Shown: piece after piece, positions 27,817-35,906 of the stretch
Layout: the number at the start of each line of letters is the position of its first letter
Position numbering within the stretch: position 1 is the first letter of the stretch
Assembly: GCF_900108915.1 (NCBI RefSeq)
Contig: NZ_FNYH01000006.1
Location: 62,001 to 126,000 of the forward strand
Length of the DNA stretch: 64,000 nt
Origin: Allopseudospirillum japonicum
GTDB taxonomy: Bacteria > Pseudomonadota > Gammaproteobacteria > Pseudomonadales > Halomonadaceae
Direction of reading: 5' to 3'
Notes under the pieces: model-generated
What the model saw: only the letters and a program-made list of their open reading frames with translations
What the model was told of the DNA's origin: nothing
The model's database searches: none
Program-made: the position numbers and the translations under genes

Positions 27817-28230
27817 TTAGCTGGTTTGCTGTGCGTATGTATAAATTTGTTGCAGCATGGCAGCAAGTCCATTGCTACGTGTGGGGCTTAAATGTTTATC
27901 TAAACCAAAGGCACTTAAAAAATCTTCAGGGCGTGTAGCCATAATGTCGGCTGGCGTTTGTCCATCGTACAAGCGTAACAGCAAAGCAATCAAGCCAGAA
28001 ACAATGGCGGCATCACTGGTCGCTTGAATGTGGAGCTGGCCTTCTTGTAATTCAATATGCATCCACACATTAGACTGGCAACCTTCTATTTTATATTCAG
28101 GTGTTTGATAAGCTTGGGGAAAAGCCGGCAGGGTTTTGCCTAAATCAATAATATATTGATATTTGTCCATCCAGTTATCAAAGAATGAGAATTCATCAAG
28201 TAATGCGGCTTGAGCTTCGGTGAAAGTACT
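27817..28230 (-). CDS. sufE: SufE-family sulfur acceptor
   Basis: Accepts persulfide sulfur from a SufS/CsdA-type cysteine desulfurase for Fe-S cluster assembly. The acceptor Cys is in the family motif IEGCQSNVWM (about residue 53), and DKYQYIIDLGK and ATSDAAIVSGLIALLL are also typical. The ATG at 28230 with AAGGA 6 bases upstream is the better start; an earlier in-frame ATG adds 10 residues. This gives about 137 aa. It is not next to other suf genes, so it may be CsdE-like. It is divergent from the kfrA-like gene, and the shared region holds the double-palindrome site. Confidence 0.88.
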   Translation of the reverse strand, partial: STFTEAQAALLDEFSFFDNWMDKYQYIIDLGKTLPAFPQAYQTPEYKIEGCQSNVWMHIELQEGQLHIQATSDAAIVSGLIALLLRLYDGQTPADIMATRPEDFLSAFGLDKHLSPTRSNGLAAMLQQIYTYAQQTS

Positions 28231-28319
28231 CATCAGACTTCCTTTATAAGACGTTGACAAAGAAAGTCACTATTCTACCGCAAAATAAGGCTCGCTTTAG
28301 GGATTAAGAGCAAGTATCA

Positions 28320-28344
28320 TATTACGTAATACATTTTACGTAAA
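28320..28344. promoter_or_regulatory. Double-palindrome operator candidate, copy 1
   Basis: Two perfect 10-bp palindromes, ATTACGTAAT and TTTACGTAAA, separated by ACAT (centres 14 bp apart). The 25-bp sequence is found again, exactly and inverted, at 59282-59306. It ends 27 bp upstream of the kfrA-like ATG, an autorepressor position, and lies between that gene and sufE. Confidence 0.65.
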
Positions 28345-28371
28345 AATAATGAGCAAGAGAGGTGATATAAG

Positions 28372-29319
28372 ATGGCGCGTCATGGTATTTGTTATGAGGA
28401 TGTTGTCGAAGCAATCCAAGCCTTGCAGGAACAAGGCCAAGCAATTAATGTGCCTAAAATACGTGAATATCTGGGAACAGGCAGCTTTAGTACGATTAAT
28501 GAGCACTTACGTACTTGGCGTATGCAAGTACAGCAACACCCAGAATCCACCCTGGCAGCGCAACAAGGTTATCCTCTAGAGCTGCAAAGATTATTTAGTG
28601 CCTTGTGGCAACAAGCATGTGATTTAGCACGGCAGCAGCTAGAACAAGAGCGCCAACAAGCACGTACTCAGGTAGAAGCAGCCCAAAAAGCACAGCAAGA
28701 AGCTAGCCTACAACAAACTTGGATGCAGCAAGAATTAGAGAAAGCACAAATTGCTCAGCAAGCCGTACAAGAGAAGCATACCCAAACTCGGCTAGCTTTA
28801 GAGCAAACACACGAACGTTTGCAGCAACTACAGCATCAACAGACGGATCTACAACAAGCTTTACAGCAAGCGCAACAAAAATATGAACAAAAAGAAAATC
28901 ACTGGCTACAAGAAATTGATCAGCTGCGCCAACATATCAAACAAAAAAATCATGATTTGGCCCAAATGCAACATCAATTAGAACTGGCACAACTAAAAAC
29001 AGCGCAACAAGACACCCTACATGCACAGACAATTGCCCAGTTAGAAAGCCAGTCGCAACAGCTGACTGTTCAGCTTGAAACCCAAGCACAAGAACATCAA
29101 CAAGCACTACAAACACTGCTTCATGAGCATGAGCAAGAACAAAAAGCACGCCGTTTGGCTGAACATGATATGCAAGATTGGCAGAAGGCTTATCGTCAAC
29201 AAGGGGAGCAAATCCGTAATTTGCAAGCGGATTTACAAACTTGTCTAGCGAAAAATGCCCAATTGCATGAAGATATAGGGATTCTACGTGCTCATGTTCC
29301 CTTTCCGACACCTTATTAA
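28372..29319 (+). CDS. KfrA-type DNA-binding protein with long coiled coil
   Basis: The N-terminal about 60 residues (GICYEDVVEAIQALQEQGQ, PKIREYLGTGSFSTINEHLRT) match the KfrA N-terminal helix-turn-helix domain. Residues about 65-310 are a continuous Gln/Glu/Ala-rich heptad region, predicted coiled coil. KfrA on plasmids is an autorepressor and takes part in partition; chromosomal relatives are little studied and may organise the nucleoid. The 25-bp double palindrome 27 bp upstream of the start fits autoregulation. The kinase gene starts 5 bp after the stop, suggesting cotranscription. Many coiled-coil stretches here are Gln-rich low complexity, so alignments outside the first 60 residues would be weak. 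Confidence 0.8.
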   Translation: MARHGICYEDVVEAIQALQEQGQAINVPKIREYLGTGSFSTINEHLRTWRMQVQQHPESTLAAQQGYPLELQRLFSALWQQACDLARQQLEQERQQARTQVEAAQKAQQEASLQQTWMQQELEKAQIAQQAVQEKHTQTRLALEQTHERLQQLQHQQTDLQQALQQAQQKYEQKENHWLQEIDQLRQHIKQKNHDLAQMQHQLELAQLKTAQQDTLHAQTIAQLESQSQQLTVQLETQAQEHQQALQTLLHEHEQEQKARRLAEHDMQDWQKAYRQQGEQIRNLQADLQTCLAKNAQLHEDIGILRAHVPFPTPY

Positions 29320-29324
29320 TCATT

Positions 29325-30962
29325 ATGCGCAGTTTATTTTTTAGGATTTATTTAGGATTACTGATTGCCGCCTTGCTTTTGCTAGGTGGCACAGGGATCA
29401 TGTACCAATATTGGCAAAAAGATCGTGTATTAGATTATTTAAGTACCACATTAGAGGCGAGCCTTGCGCTGGTTGTGGAGGGGCTATCGCGTCATCAAGG
29501 CAGCCAACAAGAAGCTTGGCTTGGTATTAGTCGCCGGATTACGTCTTTACCAATTGAGCTGGTCGATGCACAAGATGTACCTCAGCACATACGCGAGCAC
29601 ACTCCAGCAAAGACGTTAACCCTAGTGGCAAGTGAACATAGCCAAACACTCGATGTACAAGCCTATGCTTATCAAAAACTGAATACGGATGATACGCTAT
29701 GGATTCAAGTTGCTGTTGAGGAATCGAGTATTAATGAACAACTTGTCCGTGGCAGTATTTTATTATTACTTAATGAAATAGGACGTTATCCAAAAGAAAA
29801 ACGCCAAGAAGTTTTTGCAAATTGGCAAAATATTTTTAATTTTCCAGTGCATTGGCTGCGTGCAGAGCAAATTAAAGTCAATTACTTACAAGAACGCGCG
29901 TTAAAACGGAAAGAGACGGTAGTAGAGTTTTTTACGAATGCACAGAATGAACGTGGCATTCGTGCATTGGCACCTATTGGAAATAGTGGTGATTTCCTAC
30001 AGTTGGGGCCCATTTTGTTATTAGATCCCTTTCCACGCGTTTGGGTAATTAGTGCAGGTATTATTAATATTGTCCTGTTAATTATTATAGGATTTTTGCT
30101 TGTACACCCATTGGAGCGGCGTTTAGAGCGCATGGCAAAAGAAGTGGATGCTTTGCGCTTGAGTGGTCAAGCAGAGTTATTAACGATTGAAGGGCAAGAT
30201 GCTTTAACTGCATTAGCCAAAAAAATTAATACCATGTCGAGTTGGATTTATCAGTTATTACAGAGTCAACGTGAATTAAACCGTGCTGTCTCTCATGAGC
30301 TAAAAACACCTTTAGCACGTTTGAGATTTCGCCGTGAGCTAGCCTTGACCAAGTTAGAACAACTCGAAATAGCAGGTGTTAATACAGAAGCTGTGAAACA
30401 GCATTTACTGGGTATGGCCACGAGTATTGATGAGCTTAATCATCTAGTAGAAGAGAGTTTATTATATGCCCGTCTAGAAGCACTTGCCCCAGATCTGAAA
30501 CTAGAAGTTTTAGATCTATTTGATTGGGCGCAAGAAATTGTGCAACCTTTTACAAGTCAATATCCAGATCTTGAGTTTACGCAAGATATTTATCAATCAC
30601 GACCTGTCCATGCAGATGCACACCAGTTAAGACGTGCTTTACAAAACTTACTTACTAATGCACAACGTTACGCAAATCAAAGAGTACACTTATATATTCA
30701 TCAAAGTGCGCACTTTACTTTTATTCAAGTGGAAGATGATGGTGTGGGGATTCCAGAAACCCAGTGGGAGAGTGTACTAGAACCTTTTAAACGGGTGGAA
30801 TCTAGCCGTAGCCGCCAAACAGGAGGCAGTGGCTTAGGGTTAGCGATTGTGAGTCAAATTATGAAATGGCATCAAGGCGAAATTATACTTGGATATTCAA
30901 GCTTAGGTGGTTTAAAAGTGATCTTAAAATTGCCTAATCAAAAAATGCAAACTTTAGGATGA
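29325..30962 (+). CDS. RstB-like sensor histidine kinase
   Basis: Inner-membrane two-component kinase of 545 aa. TM1 is about 6-27 and TM2 about 238-260 (VISAGIINIVLLIIIGFLL). Between them lies a roughly 210-aa periplasmic sensor part, larger than in E. coli RstB. HAMP, then a HisKA with the phospho-acceptor His in AVSHELKTPLARLRF (about 323), then an HATPase domain with N-box NLLTNAQRYA (about 440), VEDDGVGIP and GGSGLGLAIV (about 500). All catalytic motifs are intact. Its likely partner is the response regulator at 33248-33855, which is broken. The two are separated by an insertion-element remnant and two other genes. Confidence 0.9.
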   Translation: MRSLFFRIYLGLLIAALLLLGGTGIMYQYWQKDRVLDYLSTTLEASLALVVEGLSRHQGSQQEAWLGISRRITSLPIELVDAQDVPQHIREHTPAKTLTLVASEHSQTLDVQAYAYQKLNTDDTLWIQVAVEESSINEQLVRGSILLLLNEIGRYPKEKRQEVFANWQNIFNFPVHWLRAEQIKVNYLQERALKRKETVVEFFTNAQNERGIRALAPIGNSGDFLQLGPILLLDPFPRVWVISAGIINIVLLIIIGFLLVHPLERRLERMAKEVDALRLSGQAELLTIEGQDALTALAKKINTMSSWIYQLLQSQRELNRAVSHELKTPLARLRFRRELALTKLEQLEIAGVNTEAVKQHLLGMATSIDELNHLVEESLLYARLEALAPDLKLEVLDLFDWAQEIVQPFTSQYPDLEFTQDIYQSRPVHADAHQLRRALQNLLTNAQRYANQRVHLYIHQSAHFTFIQVEDDGVGIPETQWESVLEPFKRVESSRSRQTGGSGLGLAIVSQIMKWHQGEIILGYSSLGGLKVILKLPNQKMQTLG

Positions 30963-31110
30963 TTAAATTGTGCTGAATCGATAAAGCCGAGCATTTTTCA
31001 CGATGTAAACTTGCAGCATATCATGCAAAATCACTAAAAATGTTACAGGGTGAAACGCTTAAGCCCTTTATTGGTGACGCTAAGACAGTCATGCTTGGCG
31101 CCTTCCATCA

Positions 31111-31474
31111 TTCTTTTTGACCAAAATGCGCGACAAGCCCCGTAGTTGGCAACGTAAAATCATCCGCGTTAGCCCAAACCACAATGGCCAAGTCTGTGCA
31201 GGATGCAAGCTGGGCCATCCTGAAAACCATGTTGGAATACAAATGCGATCACGCAGGCATTGTTTTTAAAGAGGTTAACGAGTCGTACACCACCCAAACC
31301 TGCTCGCATTGTGGCGCTTTGCCCGATGAGAGGCCGCAAGGTATCGCAGGTCTTGGAATAAGAGAATGGACTTGCCGTGCGTGTGGTGTCACGCACGACC
31401 GCGATGTAAATGCGGCCAAGAACATTCTTGCGCTCGGGCATGAGCGTCCTGCAGAGGGAATCCCCGTCCTTTAG
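31111..31474 (+). pseudogene. C-terminal fragment of TnpB (IS200/IS605 OrfB)
   Basis: Only the last third of a TnpB-type RNA-guided nuclease remains. Visible are GNVKSSALAQTTMAKSV, KTMLEYKCDHAGIVFKEVNE, the zinc ribbon CSHCG...CRACG and the RuvC-III end HDRDVNAAKNILALGHE. An in-frame TGA at about 31117 interrupts the reading frame upstream. The N-terminal RuvC-I Asp region is gone, so no nuclease activity is expected. It lies between the kinase gene and the secreted-protein gene and probably marks an old insertion. Confidence 0.88.
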
Positions 31475-31491
31475 GGCGGGGAGGATGTCAA
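31462..31491 (+). mobile_element. Right end (RE) of an IS200/IS605-group element
   Basis: Stem CCCCGTCC / GGGCGGGG (8 bp, one T-G pair, loop TTTA) overlaps the tnpB stop codon and is followed by AGGATGTCAA. This is the familiar right-end hairpin of IS605/IS1341-type elements and the 3' part of the omega-RNA. The bases just after 31491 (ATTACTTCTGTTC) would have been the guide if the element had been active. I did not find the matching left end. Confidence 0.75.
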
Positions 31492-31540
31492 TTACTTCTG
31501 TTCTTTGCGACTATTCTTGGTGACCTAATACCTTGGGGGA

Positions 31541-31951
31541 GTGCCTTTGCAGCGCCTAGTTTCATATTCTCGATTGATAGCCCGAGTGCTAGGTGTTGGC
31601 TTATGGTTAACTTGGGTACCCTTTTTGCATGCCCAAGAAAATGAAGATTGGGGGGAATGGGCGAGGGATACAGATCCACTAAATCATTTACAAGGATTAG
31701 AAATTGATCCTGATATACGCAACACCCTTATGCTGACCGAACCTTTGCTGCAAGAACATCTAGTACCTGAAGATGATAAAGGAACGCATGAACCTTTAGA
31801 TGCGCAAGAGCAAGCCATCGTCAATGCACTTGATAACAGTGATTTATCAGATTACGCCACTTCGAGCACGGAAGATCTCGAGAACTTGGACGACAAACTG
31901 ACAGATGAGTCCATCTTGGATAAGCTCGATGCAGTGCCATCGCCTGAATAA
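31541..31951 (+). CDS. Small secreted acidic protein of unknown function
   Basis: A 136-aa protein with a probable signal peptide (RLIARVLGVGLWLTWVPFLHAQ, cleaved after HAQ) and a mature part very rich in Asp, Glu and Leu with repeated short acidic helices (DALDNS, STEDLENLDDKL). No family was recognised and no Cys is present. Start is GTG with GGGGGA close upstream. It lies 3 bp before the SLAM-like barrel gene, so they are one operon and the small protein may be its periplasmic partner or client. That link is inferred from position only. Confidence 0.6.
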   Translation: MPLQRLVSYSRLIARVLGVGLWLTWVPFLHAQENEDWGEWARDTDPLNHLQGLEIDPDIRNTLMLTEPLLQEHLVPEDDKGTHEPLDAQEQAIVNALDNSDLSDYATSSTEDLENLDDKLTDESILDKLDAVPSPE

Positions 31952-31954
31952 ATA

Positions 31955-33211
31955 ATGAGGACTAAGGTGATCACAGCGACTTCTATCATGACAAAAAAGC
32001 GTTTGCACACTTGGTTGCTAACAGGATGCTTAGCCTGTACTGACCCAGGATTGCAAGCTCATGCGCAAACCCACGCAGAGTTTTTACAAGCCTTGACTCC
32101 TTTATTGATTGATCAGCCTTTAAAAGCGCGCACACTTTTGCAGCAACGTTTACAAGCCTATCCTAATTGGCAACGTGGTCGTTTAGAAGCCGCACGCTTA
32201 GACTATCAATTAGGAGATTATCAAGCAGCGGCTGCCAAAGTCGCACAAGTGTTGCAAGAAGATTTACCTGCACAAGTCCGGCGTAATGTGGAGTTATTCG
32301 ATCATAAAATTCAGCAGGCTTTACTTGTGCCACCGCAATACTGGTCTTGGCGTGGTCGCTTTATGTTGGGAGGGGGTTGGGACTCGAATGCGAATACAGG
32401 GCCTACAGGGACAGATATAGGGGTGAGTGAAGTCAAGCTAAAATCGAGTGCTACGCAAAGCCAAGATGAATATACCTTAGCCCAAATCAGCTTAGATATA
32501 GAGCGCCCACTAGGAGAAGTTACACAAAGATTACAGTGGAATAATCAGCTGAATTTATTTACACGTAATTACTCACAACAAACCGATGTGAATATTAGTA
32601 GCTTTCGTTGGCGAACTGGAATAGAAAAACAGCAAGCCGCTTGGCATTATGGTGCAGATATTGAGTTACAATATTTAAAATATGGTAATCAAGATATTCG
32701 TTATATAGAAATACATCCTTTTGTAGGTTGGCAACAAGCCGCGCATAAAATAGAGTTAAAAACCCAGTTAAGTCAGCGTAATTATTTAAATCAAGGCGTC
32801 TTAGGTAAAGACGGCTATATCCGTTCTTATACACTAGAATATCAATACGCTTGGTCTAAAAACTGGCTCATGAAAGGTGAGTTTACTTGGAATGATGCCC
32901 AGTATCAGGACTTACGTTACGCCTATCAAGCATGGGAACTAGACTATCGCGTGCTTTATAGCTATCAAAATTATTTAAATCTTTGGTCACAAGTGCGTTA
33001 CCGTAACAGTCACTATCAAGCACCTGAATACCCCTTATATGATGATGAACGCCGTGAAGATTATTGGACTTGGCGTCTAGGTGCCCAATATAAATTAACA
33101 CCTTCGGTTGATATAGAAGTCATTTGGTCTAATTATTGGAATCAAGCGAACCATTTATTGCATGATTATCAACGTCAGCAAGTGGAAGCACGTTTGGCTT
33201 GGTTATTTTAA
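31955..33211 (+). CDS. SLAM-like outer-membrane protein (TPR plus DUF560-type barrel)
   Basis: The N-terminal signal peptide ends near LQAHAQ. A TPR-like helical part (about 45-120: LLIDQPLKARTLLQQRLQAY, GRLEAARLDYQLGDYQAA) is followed by a beta-barrel of about 280 residues with alternating aromatic strands and a C-terminal Phe (RLAWLF). The entry motif MLGGGWDSNANTGPTGTD matches the surface lipoprotein assembly modifier (SLAM) family, which moves lipoproteins to the cell surface. No recognisable lipoprotein client is adjacent; the preceding small secreted protein has no lipobox. A generic TPR/porin-like protein is the alternative. The exact start is unsure (ATG 31955, or the internal ATG at codon 12). 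Confidence 0.6.
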   Translation: MRTKVITATSIMTKKRLHTWLLTGCLACTDPGLQAHAQTHAEFLQALTPLLIDQPLKARTLLQQRLQAYPNWQRGRLEAARLDYQLGDYQAAAAKVAQVLQEDLPAQVRRNVELFDHKIQQALLVPPQYWSWRGRFMLGGGWDSNANTGPTGTDIGVSEVKLKSSATQSQDEYTLAQISLDIERPLGEVTQRLQWNNQLNLFTRNYSQQTDVNISSFRWRTGIEKQQAAWHYGADIELQYLKYGNQDIRYIEIHPFVGWQQAAHKIELKTQLSQRNYLNQGVLGKDGYIRSYTLEYQYAWSKNWLMKGEFTWNDAQYQDLRYAYQAWELDYRVLYSYQNYLNLWSQVRYRNSHYQAPEYPLYDDERREDYWTWRLGAQYKLTPSVDIEVIWSNYWNQANHLLHDYQRQQVEARLAWLF

Positions 33212-33247
33212 TCACTGGCTTGATCGCTTTAAATAGGATAAACACAT

Positions 33248-33855
33248 ATGTTACATCTTATGTTAGTAGAAGATGATTTAGAGTTAGCCGAACTGACCTG
33301 CGAATACTTACGTAACTTTGATTACGAAGTAAGCCATCTTGCCGATGGTGCCCAGGCAGCAGAAAAAATCCTAGCAACCAATCCAGATTTGCTGATTTTA
33401 GATATTATGCTACCCAACAAAAGTGGGATTGATATTTGTCGGGAGGTGCGCACCCAATAGAACCCCGCTTATTAGTGGCACGTATTAATGCGATGACACG
33501 TCGTATGCACCGAGGCCCAGAAGATGAGAGGGCATCAGATCATCCTATGATCCAGGTGCAAGATCTAGAAATTGATACAGGAGCACGTATTGTGCGCAGA
33601 GGTGGTCAAGAGCTGACCTTAAGCACTTTAGAATATGATCTTTTGTATTTATTTGCACGCAATGCTGGCAAAGTCTTATCACGCGATGAAATTTTACAAG
33701 CTGTGCGGGGCTTAGAATATGATGGCGTAAGTCGTTTTGTCGATATTAGTATCTCGCGCCTACGCCATAAAATTGGTGATGACCCAAGTAATCCGAGCCG
33801 AATTAAAACAATTCGTAATCGCGGTTATTTATTAGTTGCTAAAACAGCTTATTGA
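33248..33855 (+). pseudogene. RstA-like response regulator broken by an internal deletion
   Basis: The N-terminal part (33248-33460) holds the receiver start VEDDLELAELTCEYL and the phospho-acceptor LDIMLPNKSGIDICREVR, then stops. In another frame (to 33855) the protein resumes with HPIEPRLLVARINAMTRR and a complete OmpR-type winged helix (GGQELTLSTLEYDLLYLF, LSRDEILQAVRG, SISRLRHKIGDDPSNP, IKTIRNRGYLLV). Compared with RstA, about 33-35 residues are missing, including the Thr/Ser and Lys switch residues, and the frame is shifted. A functional receiver is impossible. A DNA-binding fragment could be made only by re-initiation. The likely partner kinase at 29325-30962 is intact. Confidence 0.85.
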
Positions 33856-33860
33856 CCTTC

Positions 33861-34094
33861 TTAACGAAACGCTTGTAAGTTTTTAAAGCATTTTTCGCGT
33901 GCAACATCTTCTGCTAAGCGTCCTGTGTAGGGCGCCTCTTTCAAGCTGGGATAATTGCCAGTTGCCTGATAAAACACCACACCACGTTCAGTACAAGCTT
34001 CTACTTGGTCATAAGGCCCTGAGACCACTTCACTACAAGCAGACAAGGCGAGGGAGATGAGGCTAAGAAAAATCACTAAATAAGGCAATGGCAT
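33861..34094 (-). CDS. Small lipoprotein of unknown function
   Basis: 77 aa with a lipoprotein signal, LVIFLSLISLALSAC (lipobox LSAC). The mature part of about 58 residues has two further Cys (QVEACTE and EKCFKN) that may pair. No family was recognised. It converges on the broken response regulator gene with 5 bp between stops. Confidence 0.65.
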   Translation of the reverse strand: MPLPYLVIFLSLISLALSACSEVVSGPYDQVEACTERGVVFYQATGNYPSLKEAPYTGRLAEDVAREKCFKNLQAFR

Positions 34095-34221
34095 AGACTT
34101 GTCCTTTTGCTTTGGTAGTAAAGTTACAAGTATATACTAAGCCTTACGTAAAGAAACAAACTGCAGCCTTAAGTAAGGAAAAACCTAAGACTGCTTTGAT
34201 ATAGGGCAAAATCACTAGAAT

Positions 34222-35742
34222 TTAGAAGAAACCTAGTGGATTAATATCATAGCTCACCAGCATATTTTTGGTCTGCTGGTAGTGGTTGAGCATCATTTTG
34301 TGGGTTTCGCGGCCTACGCCAGATTTTTTATAACCACCAAAAGCTGCATGGGCTGGGTAGTGGTGATAACAGTTTGTCCATACGCGTCCTGCTTGAATAC
34401 CACGTCCCATACGATAGGCAAGGTTCATATCTCGAGTCCAGACACCTGCGCCAAGGCCGAACTCAGTATCATTGGCAATCGCAAGGGCTTCAGCTTCATC
34501 TTTAAAGGTGGTCACAGAAACCACTGGGCCGAAAATTTCTTCTTGGAAAATACGCATCTTGTTGTGGCCTTTCAGCAAGGTTGGCTGAATATAAAAACCA
34601 CCGCCTAAGTCTTCGGCTAAGGCCTCTTTTTCGCCACCTAAAAGCACTTGTGCGCCTTCTTGGCGACCAATTTCCAAATAGCCCAAAATCTTCTCGTACT
34701 GCTCTTGAGAGGCTTGCGCACCCACCATGACCTCGGTATCTAGTGGATTGCCTCGCTTAATCTGTTGCGCCCGCGCCACGACACGCGCGATAAAGTCTTC
34801 ATAAATATCTTCTTGAATCAGCAAGCGTGAGGGGCAAGTACAGACTTCGCCTTGGTTAAAAAAGGCCAGCACTGCACCTTCCACACATTTGCTGATAAAG
34901 GCATCTTCTTGTTGTAGTACATCGTTAAAATAAATATTGGGGGATTTGCCACCGAGCTCGACGGTAGACGGAATAATATTGTCCGCTGCACATTTAAGAA
35001 TATGTGAACCTACCGGTGTAGAGCCGGTAAAGGCAATTTTAGCAATCCGCGTACTGGTAGCGAGGGCTTGCCCTGCTTCAGCACCAAAGCCATTAACGAT
35101 ATTTAATACCCCAGCAGGTAATAAATCTTGAATCAACTCGGCGAAGACTAAAATGGATGCCGGCGTTTGTTCTGCCGGTTTTAAAATCACGCAATTACCT
35201 GCAGCTAATGCGGGTGCAAGTTTCCATGCCGCCATTAACATAGGGAAGTTCCACGGGATAATCTGCCCGACGACCCCTAAAGGCTCATGGAAATGATAGG
35301 CGACCGTGTTGGCATCAATTTCCCCAATGCTGCCTTCTTGCGCACGAATACAGCCGGCAAAATAGCGGAAATGATCAATCGATAAGGGGACGTCCGCCGC
35401 CAGCGTTTCCCGTACCGCTTTGCCGTTATCATAGGTCTCGGCAACGGCCAGTTTTTCCAAATTGGCTTCCAAACGATCGGCAATTTTGAGCAACATATTG
35501 GCGCGTTCGGTCACAGAAGTTTTGCCCCAAGCCTCTTTGGCAGCATGGGCGGCATCTAGGGCTAACTCAACATCTTCTGCGCTAGAACGCGGGATTTCAC
35601 AAATCGCTTGCCCATTCACAGGGGAAATATTGGTGAAATACTCACCTTTCACCGGTGCGACCCACTGACCACCGATAAAATTGCCATAACGTGCCTGAAA
35701 ATCAACCACAGCACCTGGGGTATTTGGTTGTGCGTAGATCAT
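34222..35742 (-). CDS. Aldehyde dehydrogenase, acetaldehyde-type (ExaC/AldB-like)
   Basis: NAD(P)-dependent oxidation of aldehydes to acids. At 506 aa it has the exact size of the ExaC/AldB/AcoD group. Motifs seen: [20 protein letters not shown], the nucleotide-binding [11 protein letters not shown], the general base Glu in VELGGKSPN (about 263), catalytic Cys in [11 protein letters not shown] (about 300) and [10 protein letters not shown]. The C-terminal ending [15 protein letters not shown] is typical of this subgroup, which often uses acetaldehyde or chloroacetaldehyde. It is a single gene with no alcohol dehydrogenase nearby. Base composition is like the neighbours. Physiological substrate is inferred. 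Confidence 0.92.
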   Translation of the reverse strand: MIYAQPNTPGAVVDFQARYGNFIGGQWVAPVKGEYFTNISPVNGQAICEIPRSSAEDVELALDAAHAAKEAWGKTSVTERANMLLKIADRLEANLEKLAVAETYDNGKAVRETLAADVPLSIDHFRYFAGCIRAQEGSIGEIDANTVAYHFHEPLGVVGQIIPWNFPMLMAAWKLAPALAAGNCVILKPAEQTPASILVFAELIQDLLPAGVLNIVNGFGAEAGQALATSTRIAKIAFTGSTPVGSHILKCAADNIIPSTVELGGKSPNIYFNDVLQQEDAFISKCVEGAVLAFFNQGEVCTCPSRLLIQEDIYEDFIARVVARAQQIKRGNPLDTEVMVGAQASQEQYEKILGYLEIGRQEGAQVLLGGEKEALAEDLGGGFYIQPTLLKGHNKMRIFQEEIFGPVVSVTTFKDEAEALAIANDTEFGLGAGVWTRDMNLAYRMGRGIQAGRVWTNCYHHYPAHAAFGGYKKSGVGRETHKMMLNHYQQTKNMLVSYDINPLGFF

Positions 35743-35906
35743 ACTTTTGCCTCATGATGAGATACTGGTTGTTATTCTTGTAAAGTGCAAAAAGATGCCC
35801 TCCTATAATGACTTATCCTCAGCAAGTGTCAAATAGGCAGATGTTAATTTAGCCTTAAGTTGTGCTAGGTAGGCTAGTGCCTTAAACCACAAAAGGAGCA
35901 TCAACA

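Noticed and set aside
34145-34152. Single TTACGTAA words at 34145 and near 33309
   Set aside because: An 8-bp palindrome is expected about once in 64 kb by chance, and these lack the second palindrome of the 25-bp site.
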